A stretch of 64,000 nucleotides of DNA from Pseudomonas lundensis (GTDB taxonomy: Bacteria; Pseudomonadota; Gammaproteobacteria; Pseudomonadales; Pseudomonadaceae), in NCBI RefSeq assembly GCF_002269125.1, contig NZ_NQKI01000017.1, positions 1 through 64,000 on the forward strand, in the 5' to 3' direction. Positions 10,356 through 19,668 of this stretch are shown in pieces. The notes beneath the pieces were generated by a model. That model was not told the DNA's origin. It searched no databases and saw only the letters and a program-made list of their open reading frames with translations. Within the stretch, counting starts at the first letter, position 1. The number at the start of each line of letters is the position of its first letter. The translations under genes were made by a program, and so were the position numbers.

Positions 10356-10590
10356 ACAGCTGATCATCGATGCCTTGGGCCTCGAAGACATCAGCACCCA
10401 CGACATCGACGACGAGCAAACCCTGTTTGGCGAAGGCCTTGGACTGGATTCGGTCGACGCGCTGGAACTGGGCCTGGCGATTCAAAAAACCTACGGCATC
10501 AAAATAGACGCCGACGCCAAAGACACCCGCGATCATTTTTCCAACGTGGCCAGCCTTGCGGCTTTTGTCACGGCCAAACAGGCAGCCTGA
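10330..10590 (+). CDS. Acyl carrier protein (first of two)
   Basis: An 86-residue acyl carrier protein. The phosphopantetheine attachment site is Ser41 in the GLDSVDALEL motif on helix II. AAGGAG at 10315-10320 supports the ATG at 10330; it overlaps the acyltransferase gene by 26 bases. Acidic overall, as usual. One of a tandem ACP pair; in studied APE systems (ApeE and ApeF, from memory) the two ACPs have distinct partners, one for starter and one for extension. Confidence 0.92.
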   Translation: MSDLNTQIKQLIIDALGLEDISTHDIDDEQTLFGEGLGLDSVDALELGLAIQKTYGIKIDADAKDTRDHFSNVASLAAFVTAKQAA

Positions 10591-10599
10591 GACCGACCC

Positions 10600-10854
10600 A
10601 TGCAAACCCGTGACGACATCTTCAACACCCTGCGCGACGCTCTGGTCGAACTCTTTGAGCTTGAACCCGAACGCGTCACCCTGGACGCCAACCTGTATCA
10701 GGACTTGGAAATCGACAGCATCGACGCCGTCGACCTGATCGATCACATCAAGCGCAAAACCGGCAAAAAAATCGCCGCCGACGAATTCAAGTCGGTGCGC
10801 ACCGTCAATGACGTGGTCGAGGCGGTTTACCGTCTGGTTCACGCTGACGCATGA
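10600..10854 (+). CDS. Acyl carrier protein (second of two)
   Basis: An 84-residue acyl carrier protein with the carrier Ser40 in EIDSIDAVDLI. It differs strongly from the ACP nine bases upstream outside the helix II motif, so the pair is not a recent duplication and the two probably serve different enzymes. It overlaps the next gene by four bases (ATGA). Confidence 0.92.
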   Translation: MQTRDDIFNTLRDALVELFELEPERVTLDANLYQDLEIDSIDAVDLIDHIKRKTGKKIAADEFKSVRTVNDVVEAVYRLVHADA

Positions 10855-11396
10855 GTCGACTGATTGGCCTTGGCCTGTTGTTGGCCGGACTGCTGTACCC
10901 CTTCGCGGTGTATTTCGGCATGGCCCATTTCGCCCCGTGGCAGTTTGCGCTGTTGCTCGGTGGCCTGTGGCTGGCCCGCGCACTGACCGGCGAGCGTCGC
11001 CCCGGCAGCATGTGGATGGCGGTCGTCGCCTTGGTGTTTTGCGCGCTGCTGGCGCTGTTCAACAGCCCGGCGCTGCTGCGCTGGTACCCGGTGTTGATCA
11101 GCGGGTTCATGCTCAGCCTGTTCGGTTTGAGCCTGAAATTCGGCCCACCGATGATCGAGCGTCTGGCGCGTCTGCGCGAACCCGTGCTGCCCGACATCGC
11201 GATTCACTACACGCGACAGGTGACCAAGGTCTGGTGCCTGTTTTTTCTGCTCAACGGGTTTGTCGCTGCCAGTTTGACGCTGTGGGCGCCTTTGAGTTGG
11301 TGGACGTTGTACAACGGCCTGATCGCCTACGGGTTGATGGGGCTGCTGTTTGCCATTGAATGGCTGATACGACAACAGGTAAGAGGCCGGGCATGA
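10851..11396 (+). CDS. Aryl polyene cluster membrane protein (COG4648-like)
   Basis: A 181-residue protein with four to five hydrophobic segments and short polar loops; no catalytic motif is visible. It sits in the position of a conserved membrane protein of APE clusters (ApeG, from memory). It could anchor the biosynthetic enzymes at the membrane, or take part in transfer to the lipid carrier. ATGA overlaps with both neighbours imply translational coupling. Confidence 0.75.
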   Translation: MSRLIGLGLLLAGLLYPFAVYFGMAHFAPWQFALLLGGLWLARALTGERRPGSMWMAVVALVFCALLALFNSPALLRWYPVLISGFMLSLFGLSLKFGPPMIERLARLREPVLPDIAIHYTRQVTKVWCLFFLLNGFVAASLTLWAPLSWWTLYNGLIAYGLMGLLFAIEWLIRQQVRGRA

Positions 11397-13063
11397 ATTG
11401 GATAAAACTTGAGCACCTGTTGCTCAAGGGGCAGGCAGGACGCACCGTCACTGTTGAACCCGCTCTGGACCACGCCGCGCTGTGCGATCAGGCGTTGCGC
11501 CTGGCCGGCGGCCTGCAACAGCGCGGTGTGCAGCGCCTGGCTGTGCACCTAGAGGACGCCGCCGAGCTGGCCGTCACGCTGCTGGGCGCATGGCGGGCCG
11601 GGGTCAGCGTATTACTGCCCGCCGACCTGCAAGCACAAACACGTCAACGCTGGGACGCTCAAGTTGACCTGTGGATAACGCAAAGCAGTGATCTGCACGG
11701 GCTGTCCGCCGACCCGCTGCCTGCGGCGCAACTGGACCTCGACGCCTGCCAGCTCAGCCTATGTACCTCGGGCTCCAGCGGCGCGCCCAAGCGTATCGAC
11801 AAAAGTTTGCGCCAGATGGCCAATGAAGTGCAGGCACTGGAGGCGCTGTGGGGGGCTGAACTGGGCGACGCGTGCATCATCGCCAGTGTCGCGGCGCAAC
11901 ACATTTATGGGTTGCTGTTCCGCGTGCTGTGGCCTCTGTGCGCGGGCCGTCCCTTTGTGCGCCGTCAATTGGCCTTCCCCGAAGACATGCAACGCGCCAG
12001 CCGCGAGCACCCTTCTTTCGTCTGGATTGGCAGCCCGGCTTTGCTCAAACGCACCGCTGACAACCTCGACTGGGCCGCCCTGAGCCAAGTGCGCCGGGTA
12101 TTTTCATCAGGCGGCGCATTGCCAGCCGATGCAGCCGCCACCCTCTTTGAACGCCTGGGCCAGTGGCCTACCGAAATCCTCGGCAGCTCGGAAACCGGCG
12201 GCATCGCCTGGCGCCAGGGCCAAACCCTGTGGCAGCCGTTTGCCGATGTGCAACTGAGTCAGGGCGAGGACGGCGCCTTGCGCATTGCATCGGCGTACCT
12301 GCCCGCGGGCCATGTCGAACACACGGCCGACGCGGCGCGCATTGAGGCTGACGGGCGCTTTGAGTTGCTGGGCCGATTGGACCGCATCGTCAAACTCGAA
12401 GAAAAACGCATTTCCTTGCCCATGCTGGAACAGGCGCTGGTCAACCACGACTGGGTGGCGGAAGCGCGCCTGGGCGTGGTTAACGAAAACCGGGCGTCGC
12501 TGGGCGCGCTGCTGGTGCTCAGTGCCAGCGGTCTGTTTGCCCTGCGCGAACACGGACGCCGGACGCTGACCCACACCCTGCGCCAGCACCTGAGCCAGCA
12601 CTGCGAAGCGCTGGCCTTGCCACGCCGCTGGCGCTTGCTGAGCCACTTGCCGCTCACCAGCCAGGGCAAGCTGCCTCAGGCTCAGGTCGATGCCTGGTTG
12701 CTGGCACCGCGCCCGAAAATGCCCGACGTCCTGAGCCAGACCGAGGCCGACGGCCAATGGACGCTGAGCCTGTCGATCCCGCCGGACCTGGCTTTTTTCA
12801 GTGGTCACTTCCCCAAAACCCCCGTGCTGCCGGGGGTGGTGCAAATCGATTGGGCGCTGGCGCTGGGTCAGCAACTGCTCGACCTGCCGCCACGCTTTGC
12901 CGGGATGGAAGTGCTCAAATTCCAGCAACTGGTACGCCCCGGCGATGCCATTGAACTGACCCTGCGCTTCGACCACGAACGCCAGAAGCTGCACTTCGCT
13001 TACCGCAACGAAACGGCAGCGTGTTCCAGCGGCCGCATCCTCCTGGCACCAGCCTGTGGATAA
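11393..13063 (+). CDS. Aryl-activating AMP ligase fused to a FabZ-like dehydratase domain
   Basis: A 556-residue two-domain protein. Residues 1 to about 440 are an adenylate-forming ligase: phosphate loop [18 protein letters not shown] (A5), [14 protein letters not shown] (A8) and the C-terminal catalytic Lys in SQGKLPQ. The last 110 residues are a hot-dog fold with [14 protein letters not shown], the FabA/FabZ-type active-site loop with its His. In E. coli and Xenorhabdus APE clusters these are, from memory, two genes (ApeH and ApeI). The ligase should load an aromatic acid onto an ACP; the dehydratase should act in chain extension. It starts in an ATGA overlap. Confidence 0.85.
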   Translation: MNWIKLEHLLLKGQAGRTVTVEPALDHAALCDQALRLAGGLQQRGVQRLAVHLEDAAELAVTLLGAWRAGVSVLLPADLQAQTRQRWDAQVDLWITQSSDLHGLSADPLPAAQLDLDACQLSLCTSGSSGAPKRIDKSLRQMANEVQALEALWGAELGDACIIASVAAQHIYGLLFRVLWPLCAGRPFVRRQLAFPEDMQRASREHPSFVWIGSPALLKRTADNLDWAALSQVRRVFSSGGALPADAAATLFERLGQWPTEILGSSETGGIAWRQGQTLWQPFADVQLSQGEDGALRIASAYLPAGHVEHTADAARIEADGRFELLGRLDRIVKLEEKRISLPMLEQALVNHDWVAEARLGVVNENRASLGALLVLSASGLFALREHGRRTLTHTLRQHLSQHCEALALPRRWRLLSHLPLTSQGKLPQAQVDAWLLAPRPKMPDVLSQTEADGQWTLSLSIPPDLAFFSGHFPKTPVLPGVVQIDWALALGQQLLDLPPRFAGMEVLKFQQLVRPGDAIELTLRFDHERQKLHFAYRNETAACSSGRILLAPACG

Positions 13064-13112
13064 GTCTTCAGGCTTCACTGGGTACACCGTGCCCGCTAAC
13101 AAGGCATCGCCC

Positions 13113-13847
13113 ATGCATAACCCCTGTGCCGTGATCCCGGTCTACAACCACGAAACCGCCGTACCTGCGGTGGTCGACGCGCTGCTCGCAGCGGGTCTGC
13201 CGTGCGTATTGGTAGACGACGCCAGCAGCCCGGCCTGTTGCGCCGTGCTTGAACAACTGGCGGTGCGCGAACAGGTCTTCCTGATCCGCCTGGCGGTCAA
13301 TCAGGGCAAGGGCGGTGCGGTAATGGCCGGGCTGCGCGAAGCGGCGCGGCTGGGGTTCACCCACGCCTTGCAAGTGGACGCCGACGGCCAGCATGACCTG
13401 CGGGATGTGGCCACGTTTCTGCACGTCTCGCAGCACAACCCTGACGCGCTGATTTGCGGTTATCCACAGTACGACGCCAGCGTGCCCAAAGGCCGTTTGT
13501 ATGCGCGCTACCTGACCCACGTCTGGGTGTGGATCAACAGCCTGTCGTTGCAGATCCCCGATTCGATGTGCGGCTTCAGGGTGTACCCGCTGACCCCGAC
13601 CCTGGCGCTGATCAATGCGGTCAAGCTGGGCAAACGCATGGACTTCGACCCCGAAATTCTCGTGCGTCTGGCCTGGCGTAACCAGCCGATGCGCTGGCTG
13701 CCGACCCGTGTGCACTACCCCCAGGACGGGCTTTCGCACTTTCGTCTGTTCCACGACAACGCACTGATTTCCAGCATGCACACCCGGCTGTTTTTCGGCA
13801 TGTTGCTGCGGTTACCAAGCATTCTGTGGAGACGCTGCACAGCATGA
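13113..13847 (+). CDS. Family 2 glycosyltransferase
   Basis: A 244-residue cytosolic GT2-fold transferase with an opening PVYNHE, a VDDAS loop and a DADGQHD acidic motif for metal and nucleotide-sugar binding. It has no long membrane segments. The ATG at 13113 follows a weak AAGG and gives the typical N terminus; a GTG at 13056, overlapping the preceding stop, would add 19 unrelated residues. In E. coli-type APE clusters a comparable transferase is joined to an acyltransferase in one protein (from memory); here they are two genes in an ATGA overlap. The likely role is building the glycolipid head to which the polyene is attached. Confidence 0.85.
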   Translation: MHNPCAVIPVYNHETAVPAVVDALLAAGLPCVLVDDASSPACCAVLEQLAVREQVFLIRLAVNQGKGGAVMAGLREAARLGFTHALQVDADGQHDLRDVATFLHVSQHNPDALICGYPQYDASVPKGRLYARYLTHVWVWINSLSLQIPDSMCGFRVYPLTPTLALINAVKLGKRMDFDPEILVRLAWRNQPMRWLPTRVHYPQDGLSHFRLFHDNALISSMHTRLFFGMLLRLPSILWRRCTA

Positions 13848-14782
13848 GCGACCCACAACAGCATTGGGCTGACCACAAGGAGCGCGGCAGTTTCCGGCTG
13901 ATGAAGCTCACCGCGTTCGGCGTCAAACTGCTGGGCCGTCGCGTCCTCGCGCCGGTGTTGTACGCCATCGTGCTGTACTTCTTTTTGTTTGGCGGCCGCG
14001 CGCGGCGCAGCATCTGGCAATACCAGCAGCGTCTGGCCGACTGGAGCGGGCAAGCATCGCTGCGCCCCACACGCCGCCGCGTGTTCGGTCAATTCATGAG
14101 CTTTGCCGACGCCTTGCTCGACAAGCTCGATGTCTGGAACGGCAAGCTGAGCATCCACGACATCGAAATCGTCGACCCTGCGCGGCTGCGCGACCAACTC
14201 CGCGGCGAACGCGGGCAAATGCTGGTGGGCGCGCACCTGGGCAACCTTGAGGTGTGCCGTGCCCTCGCAGAGCTGGGCGAGCAAGTGACCATGAATGTGC
14301 TGGTTCACACCAAGCATGCCGAGCAGTTCAACCGCCTGCTGGGCGAAGCCGGCGCCAGCCACCTGCGGCTGATTCAGGTCAGCGAACTCAACCCCGCGGT
14401 GATGCTGCAACTCAACCAGCGCCTGGAAAACGGCGAGTGGTTGGCCATTGCCGGCGACCGCGTGCCCCTGCATGGCGGGCGCAACGTGCAGGTCAATTTC
14501 CTCGGCCATCCGGCCGCCTTTCCGCAAGGCCCGTGGCTGTTGGCGGGGCTGTTGAAATGCCCGGTCAACCTGATGTTCTGCCTGAAACAGGCCGGCCGCT
14601 ATCGCGTGATCCTCGAACCGTTCGCCGACGCCGTGCACTGGCGGCGCAGCGACCGCGAGCAGGTGATTGCAGACTGGACCGCCCGCTACGCCGAGCGCTT
14701 GGGGCATTACTGCCTCGAAGCGCCGCACCAATGGTTTAACTTTTACCCATTCTGGAAGACCGATGACGACGCATCCGCATGA
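13844..14782 (+). CDS. LpxL/HtrB-like lysophospholipid acyltransferase (COG4261-like)
   Basis: A 312-residue acyltransferase of the lipid A late-acyltransferase superfamily. The catalytic HX4E is HLGNLE, and RVPLHGG with FLGHPAAFPQGP matches the downstream conserved region. An N-terminal hydrophobic anchor lies at about residues 35-50. It overlaps the glycosyltransferase gene by ATGA and the ammonia-lyase gene by 20 bases. The start at 13844 is chosen for the overlap; an upstream in-frame ATG at 13826 would add six residues. It probably esterifies the glycolipid carrier or transfers the aryl polyene acyl chain. Confidence 0.83.
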   Translation: MSDPQQHWADHKERGSFRLMKLTAFGVKLLGRRVLAPVLYAIVLYFFLFGGRARRSIWQYQQRLADWSGQASLRPTRRRVFGQFMSFADALLDKLDVWNGKLSIHDIEIVDPARLRDQLRGERGQMLVGAHLGNLEVCRALAELGEQVTMNVLVHTKHAEQFNRLLGEAGASHLRLIQVSELNPAVMLQLNQRLENGEWLAIAGDRVPLHGGRNVQVNFLGHPAAFPQGPWLLAGLLKCPVNLMFCLKQAGRYRVILEPFADAVHWRRSDREQVIADWTARYAERLGHYCLEAPHQWFNFYPFWKTDDDASA

Positions 14783-16307
14783 GCCAGTAACCTTCGGCCA
14801 AACCCCTTTGCGCATTGAAGACGTGCTGGCGCTGGCCAATCGTCAGGCGCCGACCCGACTGCAAGATGACGCCCCATACCGCGAGCGCATCGCCAAGGGC
14901 GCACGTTTTCTCGACTCGCTGCTGGACAAGGAAGGCGTGATTTATGGCGTGACCACCGGCTACGGCGATTCGTGCGTGGTGGCGGTGCCACTGGAGCACG
15001 TCGAAGCGTTGCCGCGCCACCTGTACACCTTCCATGGCTGCGGATTGGGCAAACTGCTCGATGCCCAGGCGACCCGTGCCGTGCTGGCGGCGCGTTTGCA
15101 GTCGCTGTGCCACGGGGTGTCCGGGGTACGCATCGAGCTGCTGGAACGGCTGCAGGCCTTTATCGCCCACGACATCCTGCCGCTGATCCCCGAAGAAGGC
15201 TCGGTAGGCGCCAGTGGCGACCTGACGCCGTTGTCCTACGTGGCGGCGACCTTATCCGGCGAGCGCGAAGTGCTGTTCAAAGGTGAGCAGCGCTTTTCGG
15301 CCGACGTGCACCGCGAGCTGGGCTGGACGCCGCTGGTGCTGCGGCCCAAAGAAGCGCTGGCGCTGATGAACGGCACCGCCGTCATGACCGGGCTGGCGTG
15401 CCTGGCCTACGCCCGCGCCGATTACCTGCTCAAACTCGCCACGCGCATCACTGCGCTCAACGTGGTAGCGCTGCAAGGCAACCCGGAACACTTCGACGAG
15501 CGCCTGTTTGCCGCCAAGCCGCACCCCGGGCAGATGCAAGTGGCGGCGTGGATTCGTCAGGATTTGGCCATCGACGCCCCGACCGCGCCGCTGCATCGCC
15601 TGCAAGACCGTTACTCCCTGCGTTGCGCCCCCCATGTACTTGGCGTGCTGGCCGACAGCCTGAACTGGCTGCGCGGGTTTATCGAGATCGAACTCAACAG
15701 CGCCAACGACAACCCGATCATCGACGCTGAAGAAGAGCGCGTGCTGCACGGCGGGCATTTCTACGGCGGGCACATTGCCTTCGCCATGGACAGCCTCAAG
15801 ACCCTGGTCGCCAACGTTGCCGATTTACTGGACCGCCAGCTCGCGCTGCTGGTGGACGTGCGTTACAACCATGGCTTGCCGAACAACCTGTCGGGGGCCA
15901 GCACCGAACGCGCCATGCTCAACCACGGGTTCAAAGCCGTGCAAATCGGCACCAGCGCCTGGACCGCCGAAGCGTTGAAAAACACCATGCCCGCCAGCGT
16001 GTTCTCGCGCTCTACCGAATGCCATAACCAGGACAAAGTGAGCATGGGCACCATCGCCGCCCGTGACGCGATCCGCGTGCTGGAGCTGACCGAACAGGTC
16101 GCCGCCGCCACCTTGCTGGCGGCCAATCAGGGCGTCTGGCTGCGCAGCCGCGCCGAAGACGCTCGCCCGCTGCCACCCGCCCTGGCAGCGATGCACGCCG
16201 AACTGGCCAAAGATTTCCCGCCCGTGGTCGAAGACCGCGCCCTTGAACGCGAACTGCGTCTGTGCCTGAGCCGCATCGCTGCACAACACTGGAGGCTGCA
16301 TGCGTAG
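14763..16307 (+). CDS. Aromatic amino-acid ammonia-lyase (HAL/PAL/TAL family)
   Basis: A 514-residue lyase that removes ammonia from an aromatic amino acid. The self-forming MIO prosthetic group comes from Ala150-Ser151-Gly152 (GSVGASGDLTP). The N-terminal catalytic Tyr loop reads IYGVTTGYG. The selectivity pair, His-Leu in Rhodobacter TAL, Phe-Leu in PAL and Ser-His in HAL, is Phe90-His91 here, so it is not a standard histidase. In this setting the expected product is a cinnamate-type acid for the aryl starter. The ATG at 14763 overlaps the previous gene by 20 bases; the next gene starts inside its end. Not all APE clusters carry a lyase. Confidence 0.88.
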   Translation: MTTHPHEPVTFGQTPLRIEDVLALANRQAPTRLQDDAPYRERIAKGARFLDSLLDKEGVIYGVTTGYGDSCVVAVPLEHVEALPRHLYTFHGCGLGKLLDAQATRAVLAARLQSLCHGVSGVRIELLERLQAFIAHDILPLIPEEGSVGASGDLTPLSYVAATLSGEREVLFKGEQRFSADVHRELGWTPLVLRPKEALALMNGTAVMTGLACLAYARADYLLKLATRITALNVVALQGNPEHFDERLFAAKPHPGQMQVAAWIRQDLAIDAPTAPLHRLQDRYSLRCAPHVLGVLADSLNWLRGFIEIELNSANDNPIIDAEEERVLHGGHFYGGHIAFAMDSLKTLVANVADLLDRQLALLVDVRYNHGLPNNLSGASTERAMLNHGFKAVQIGTSAWTAEALKNTMPASVFSRSTECHNQDKVSMGTIAARDAIRVLELTEQVAAATLLAANQGVWLRSRAEDARPLPPALAAMHAELAKDFPPVVEDRALERELRLCLSRIAAQHWRLHA

Positions 16308-16725
16308 CAAAGGCGTGTTGCACGTTGATACCGAAGTGTTGGTGCCGTTTTTCGACATCGACACCATGCACGTGGTGTGGCACGGGCATTACGTCAAATA
16401 CCTCGAAGTGGCGCGCTGTGCACTGCTGGACCACATCGGCCACAACTACACCCGGATGCAGGAGGCGGGCTATGCGTGGCCGGTCATCGACCTGCAACTG
16501 CGTTACGTGCGCGGCGCCACGTTTGGCCAGCGCATCAACGTGCGTGCCAACCTGGTGGAGTGGGAGAACCGCTTGAAGATCAGCTACCTGATCACGGACC
16601 TGGCTACGGGGGAGCGTTTGACCCGTGCCTGCACTGTGCAAGTGGCCGTCGAGATTGCCAGCCGCGAGATGCAACTGGTGTCGCCAAAATGCTTTATCGA
16701 TGCGGTAGAGAGCGTGTTGCCATGA
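16300..16725 (+). CDS. YbgC/4-hydroxybenzoyl-CoA-type hot-dog thioesterase
   Basis: A 141-residue hot-dog thioesterase. The catalytic Asp loop is DIDTMHVVWHGHYVKYLE, equivalent to the DTDAxGVVYHxNYLKYFE motif of YbgC. GGAGG lies directly upstream (16291-16295). In APE work a thioesterase at this place (ApeK, from memory) cleaves stalled or finished acyl chains from ACP. It overlaps its neighbours by eight and four bases. Confidence 0.87.
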   Translation: MRSKGVLHVDTEVLVPFFDIDTMHVVWHGHYVKYLEVARCALLDHIGHNYTRMQEAGYAWPVIDLQLRYVRGATFGQRINVRANLVEWENRLKISYLITDLATGERLTRACTVQVAVEIASREMQLVSPKCFIDAVESVLP

Positions 16726-17366
16726 CGATGCAGTTAAACACCATCACCCCTCACACGCAGGGCAAGGGCCGTTCCCATCTCTGCATGCTGTTCACTGCAT
16801 TGCTGGCCTTCACCCCTCTGGCCCACGCCTTCGACCTGCAACAGCTGAGCGAGCAACTGGCCAGGCACCCCGTGATCCACGGCGACTTCATTCAGGAAAA
16901 GCACCTGCGCGCCCTGCCCAAGCCCCTCACCAGCACCGGCACCTTTGTGCTGGCCAAGGACCACGGCCTGCTGTGGCAACTCAAATCGCCTTTGCAACAG
17001 GATTACCGCATCACAGCCCTCGGCATCGCGCGGCGTGAGGGCACGCAGTGGCAAATGCTCCCCGGCAAAAGCGCGGGGGCGGAACAGAACCGATTGTTCC
17101 TCGCTGTGTTGCAAGGCGACAGCAGCGGCCTGCAACGGGATTTCGACCTGCAACTGCACGGCCAAGCCGATCACTGGAGCCTGACCCTGACCCCGCGTTC
17201 ACTGCTGCTCAAACAGGTGTTCAACCACATCGACATCCAAGGCGGCAAACTGGTCCAGCGCATCGAGCTGCATGAAACCCAAGGCGACAGCACGCTGTTG
17301 AAAATGCTCAACAGTGTCAGCGATCAACCGTTGAGTGAAGCGGAGCAGCACGACTTTGCGCAGTGA
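16722..17366 (+). CDS. LolA-like periplasmic carrier protein
   Basis: A 214-residue exported protein with a signal peptide (hydrophobic core FTALLAFTPL, cleavage after AHA). The mature part has LolA/LolB-like beta pattern: GDFIQEKHLRALPKPLTSTG and LLWQLKSPLQQDYRI. LolA-type proteins ferry lipids or lipoproteins through the periplasm. With the exporter encoded next, it could carry the aryl polyene lipid to the outer membrane (ApeL position, from memory). It starts in an ATGA overlap. Confidence 0.83.
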   Translation: MTMQLNTITPHTQGKGRSHLCMLFTALLAFTPLAHAFDLQQLSEQLARHPVIHGDFIQEKHLRALPKPLTSTGTFVLAKDHGLLWQLKSPLQQDYRITALGIARREGTQWQMLPGKSAGAEQNRLFLAVLQGDSSGLQRDFDLQLHGQADHWSLTLTPRSLLLKQVFNHIDIQGGKLVQRIELHETQGDSTLLKMLNSVSDQPLSEAEQHDFAQ

Positions 17367-19668
17367 ACGCTGGTTGCCACGGGGCTTTTTGATTCTGTTG
17401 CTGGCCGTGCTTGCTGTGGCGGGCTGGCAGTGGCGCCATGGCGCGCCTTTGTCGACCAACCTCATGGCACTGGTGCCCGGTGACGCCCCGGACGCGCTGC
17501 AATTGCGCGCCGAACAGCGCATGCAAGAGCCGCTGAACAGCGAAATGCTGGTGCTGGTGGGCAGCGCGGACCGTCAGCAGGCCATTAGCATGGCCCAGCA
17601 GTTGGGTGAGCAATGGCAGGCCAGCGGGCTGTTTGAAACGGTGCAATGGAACCTGCAAGCCGATCTCCCGGCGCTGCGCGAACAACTGCTGCGCGGGCGG
17701 CTGGCGATGCTCTCGGCCGCCGACCGCGAACAGTTGATCGAGCACCCGGACGCGTTCATTCAGCAACGGGTTCAAGCCTTGTTCGACCCCTTCACCGGGT
17801 TCAGCCTGGTGCCCAGCCAGGACGATTGGCTGGGCCTGACCGGGCGTATTCAAAACAGCCAGCCGCAGCGCGGCGCGGTGCAGCTGGACATCGGCAGCGG
17901 CGCGCTGATTGCTGATGCGGACGGCAAAAGCTGGGTGCTGGTGCGCGCCCGAACCCAAGGCAACGCGTTTGACATGACGCTGCCCTTGCAAGTCGCCGCC
18001 TTGCTGGAGCACAGCCGCGAGCAGGCCGCCACACAACAGGTCGAGCTGCTGGCGGCCAGCGGTTTGCTGTACGCCGCCAGCGGTCAGCAACAAGCCACCC
18101 GTGAGATCACCTGGGTCGGCGGCGGCGCCACCGCCGGCATCCTGCTGCTGTTACTGCTGGCCTTCCGCCGCTGGCGCGTGTTGCTGGCGTTCGTGCCGGT
18201 GATGGTGGGCATGCTGTTCGGTGCCGTGGCCTGCGTGGCCTTTTTCGGCAGCATGCACGTGATGACGCTGGTGTTGGGCTCAAGCCTGATCGGCGTGGCG
18301 GTGGATTACCCGCTGCATTACCTGTCCAAAAGCTGGAGCCTGAAACCCTGGCGCAGCTGGCCTGCCCTGCGCCTGACGTTACCCGGCCTGAGCCTGAGCC
18401 TGGCCACCAGTTGCATCGGTTATCTGGCGCTGGCCTTTACCCCGTTTCCGGCACTGACCCAGATCGCCATTTTTTCTGCCGCCGGGCTGATCGGTGCTTA
18501 CCTGAGCGCTGTTTGCCTGTTGCCTGCTTTGCTCAAAGGCGTGGAACTGCGACCTGCGCAGTGGCCCCTCAACGTCGCCCAGACCCTGCTCAACGCCCGT
18601 GAAGCCTTGCTGAAAAAGATCCCGACCCCGGCCCTGCTGGCCGTGTTGCTGATGTTTTGCGCGGCCGGTCTGTGGCAACTGAACAGCAAAAACGACATCC
18701 GCCAATGGGTCGGCTCGCCGCCGTCGTTAATGGCCCAAGCCCAAGCCATCGCACGCATCACCGGGTATCAGCCCACCAGCCAGTTCTTTCTGGTGCGCGC
18801 CGACACGGAGCAACAACTGCTTGAGCGCCAGACCGCGCTCAGCGAACGGCTCGACCAATTGATCAGCATGGGCAAGTTGCAGGGGTATCTGGCATTAAAC
18901 CAACTGGTCAGCCAGCCCCGCGAGCAACAGCAGGTAAAGGCTGCGCTCAGTGCGTTGCCCCAACACTGGCAGCCGCTGCTGGAACTGGGCGTGCCGCTGG
19001 CTGCACTGCAAAACGAACTGGCCCAGCTGCAAGCCTTGCCCGAGCAACGTATCGACGATGCACTGAACGGCCCGCTGGCCGAGCCGTGGCGCTTGTTGTG
19101 GCTGGGGCATCACGCTGATGGCGTGGCCGCGATGGTCAGCCTGCAAGGGTTGAACAATGCCAGCCTGCTGCGGGTACAAGCCCAGGATTTGCCCGGCGTC
19201 GAACTGGTGGACCGCCTCGGGGACTTGAACAAGGTGTTCGCCGCCACGCAACTCAGCGCCGCCGAACTCAAGCTGTTGTCTTGCGCCTTGATCGTGTTGT
19301 TACTGATCGCACCGTTCGGGTTTGGCGGCGCTGTGCGCATTGTCGCCTTGCCCCTATTGGCCGCGCTGTGCAGCCTCGCCAGCCTCGGTTGGCTGGGCCA
19401 ACCCCTGACCCTGTTCAGCCTTTTCGGCCTGTTGCTGGTGACAGCAATCAGCGTCGATTACGCGATTCTGATGCGCGAGCAAATCGGTGGCGCGGCCGTC
19501 AGCCTGCTCGGCACGTTACTGGCGGCGCTGACCACGTGGCTCTCGTTTGGCTTGCTGGCCGTGTCCAGCACGCCTGCCGTGAGTAACTTTGGCCTGTCAG
19601 TGAGCCTGGGGCTGGCGTTCAGTTTCATCCTCGCGCCGTGGGCCGGACGTCAGGAGCACAACGCGTGA
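17335..19668 (+). CDS. MMPL/RND-like exporter of the aryl polyene cluster
   Basis: A 777-residue inner-membrane exporter (COG4258 type) with the RND two-fold layout: a membrane helix, a large periplasmic domain, five to six helices (about 260-400), a second periplasmic domain (about 430-630) and a final helix bundle. LIGVAVDYPLHY and ISVDYAILM hold the Asp residues of the paired proton-relay helices. MMPL proteins move glycolipids and similar molecules. The start may be GTG at 17335, or the TTG at 17356 with GGAG nine bases upstream. It acts with the LolA-like and lipoprotein genes in polyene export. Confidence 0.85.
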   Translation: MKRSSTTLRSERWLPRGFLILLLAVLAVAGWQWRHGAPLSTNLMALVPGDAPDALQLRAEQRMQEPLNSEMLVLVGSADRQQAISMAQQLGEQWQASGLFETVQWNLQADLPALREQLLRGRLAMLSAADREQLIEHPDAFIQQRVQALFDPFTGFSLVPSQDDWLGLTGRIQNSQPQRGAVQLDIGSGALIADADGKSWVLVRARTQGNAFDMTLPLQVAALLEHSREQAATQQVELLAASGLLYAASGQQQATREITWVGGGATAGILLLLLLAFRRWRVLLAFVPVMVGMLFGAVACVAFFGSMHVMTLVLGSSLIGVAVDYPLHYLSKSWSLKPWRSWPALRLTLPGLSLSLATSCIGYLALAFTPFPALTQIAIFSAAGLIGAYLSAVCLLPALLKGVELRPAQWPLNVAQTLLNAREALLKKIPTPALLAVLLMFCAAGLWQLNSKNDIRQWVGSPPSLMAQAQAIARITGYQPTSQFFLVRADTEQQLLERQTALSERLDQLISMGKLQGYLALNQLVSQPREQQQVKAALSALPQHWQPLLELGVPLAALQNELAQLQALPEQRIDDALNGPLAEPWRLLWLGHHADGVAAMVSLQGLNNASLLRVQAQDLPGVELVDRLGDLNKVFAATQLSAAELKLLSCALIVLLLIAPFGFGGAVRIVALPLLAALCSLASLGWLGQPLTLFSLFGLLLVTAISVDYAILMREQIGGAAVSLLGTLLAALTTWLSFGLLAVSSTPAVSNFGLSVSLGLAFSFILAPWAGRQEHNA

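Noticed and set aside
14763..16307. Histidine utilisation gene hutH
   Set aside because: No hut genes adjoin, the selectivity pair is Phe-His and not Ser-His, and the gene overlaps pigment genes on both sides.
17317..18093. 258-codon minus-strand frame opposite the MMPL exporter
   Set aside because: Shadow of the exporter gene, Gln/Leu/Ala-rich without motif.
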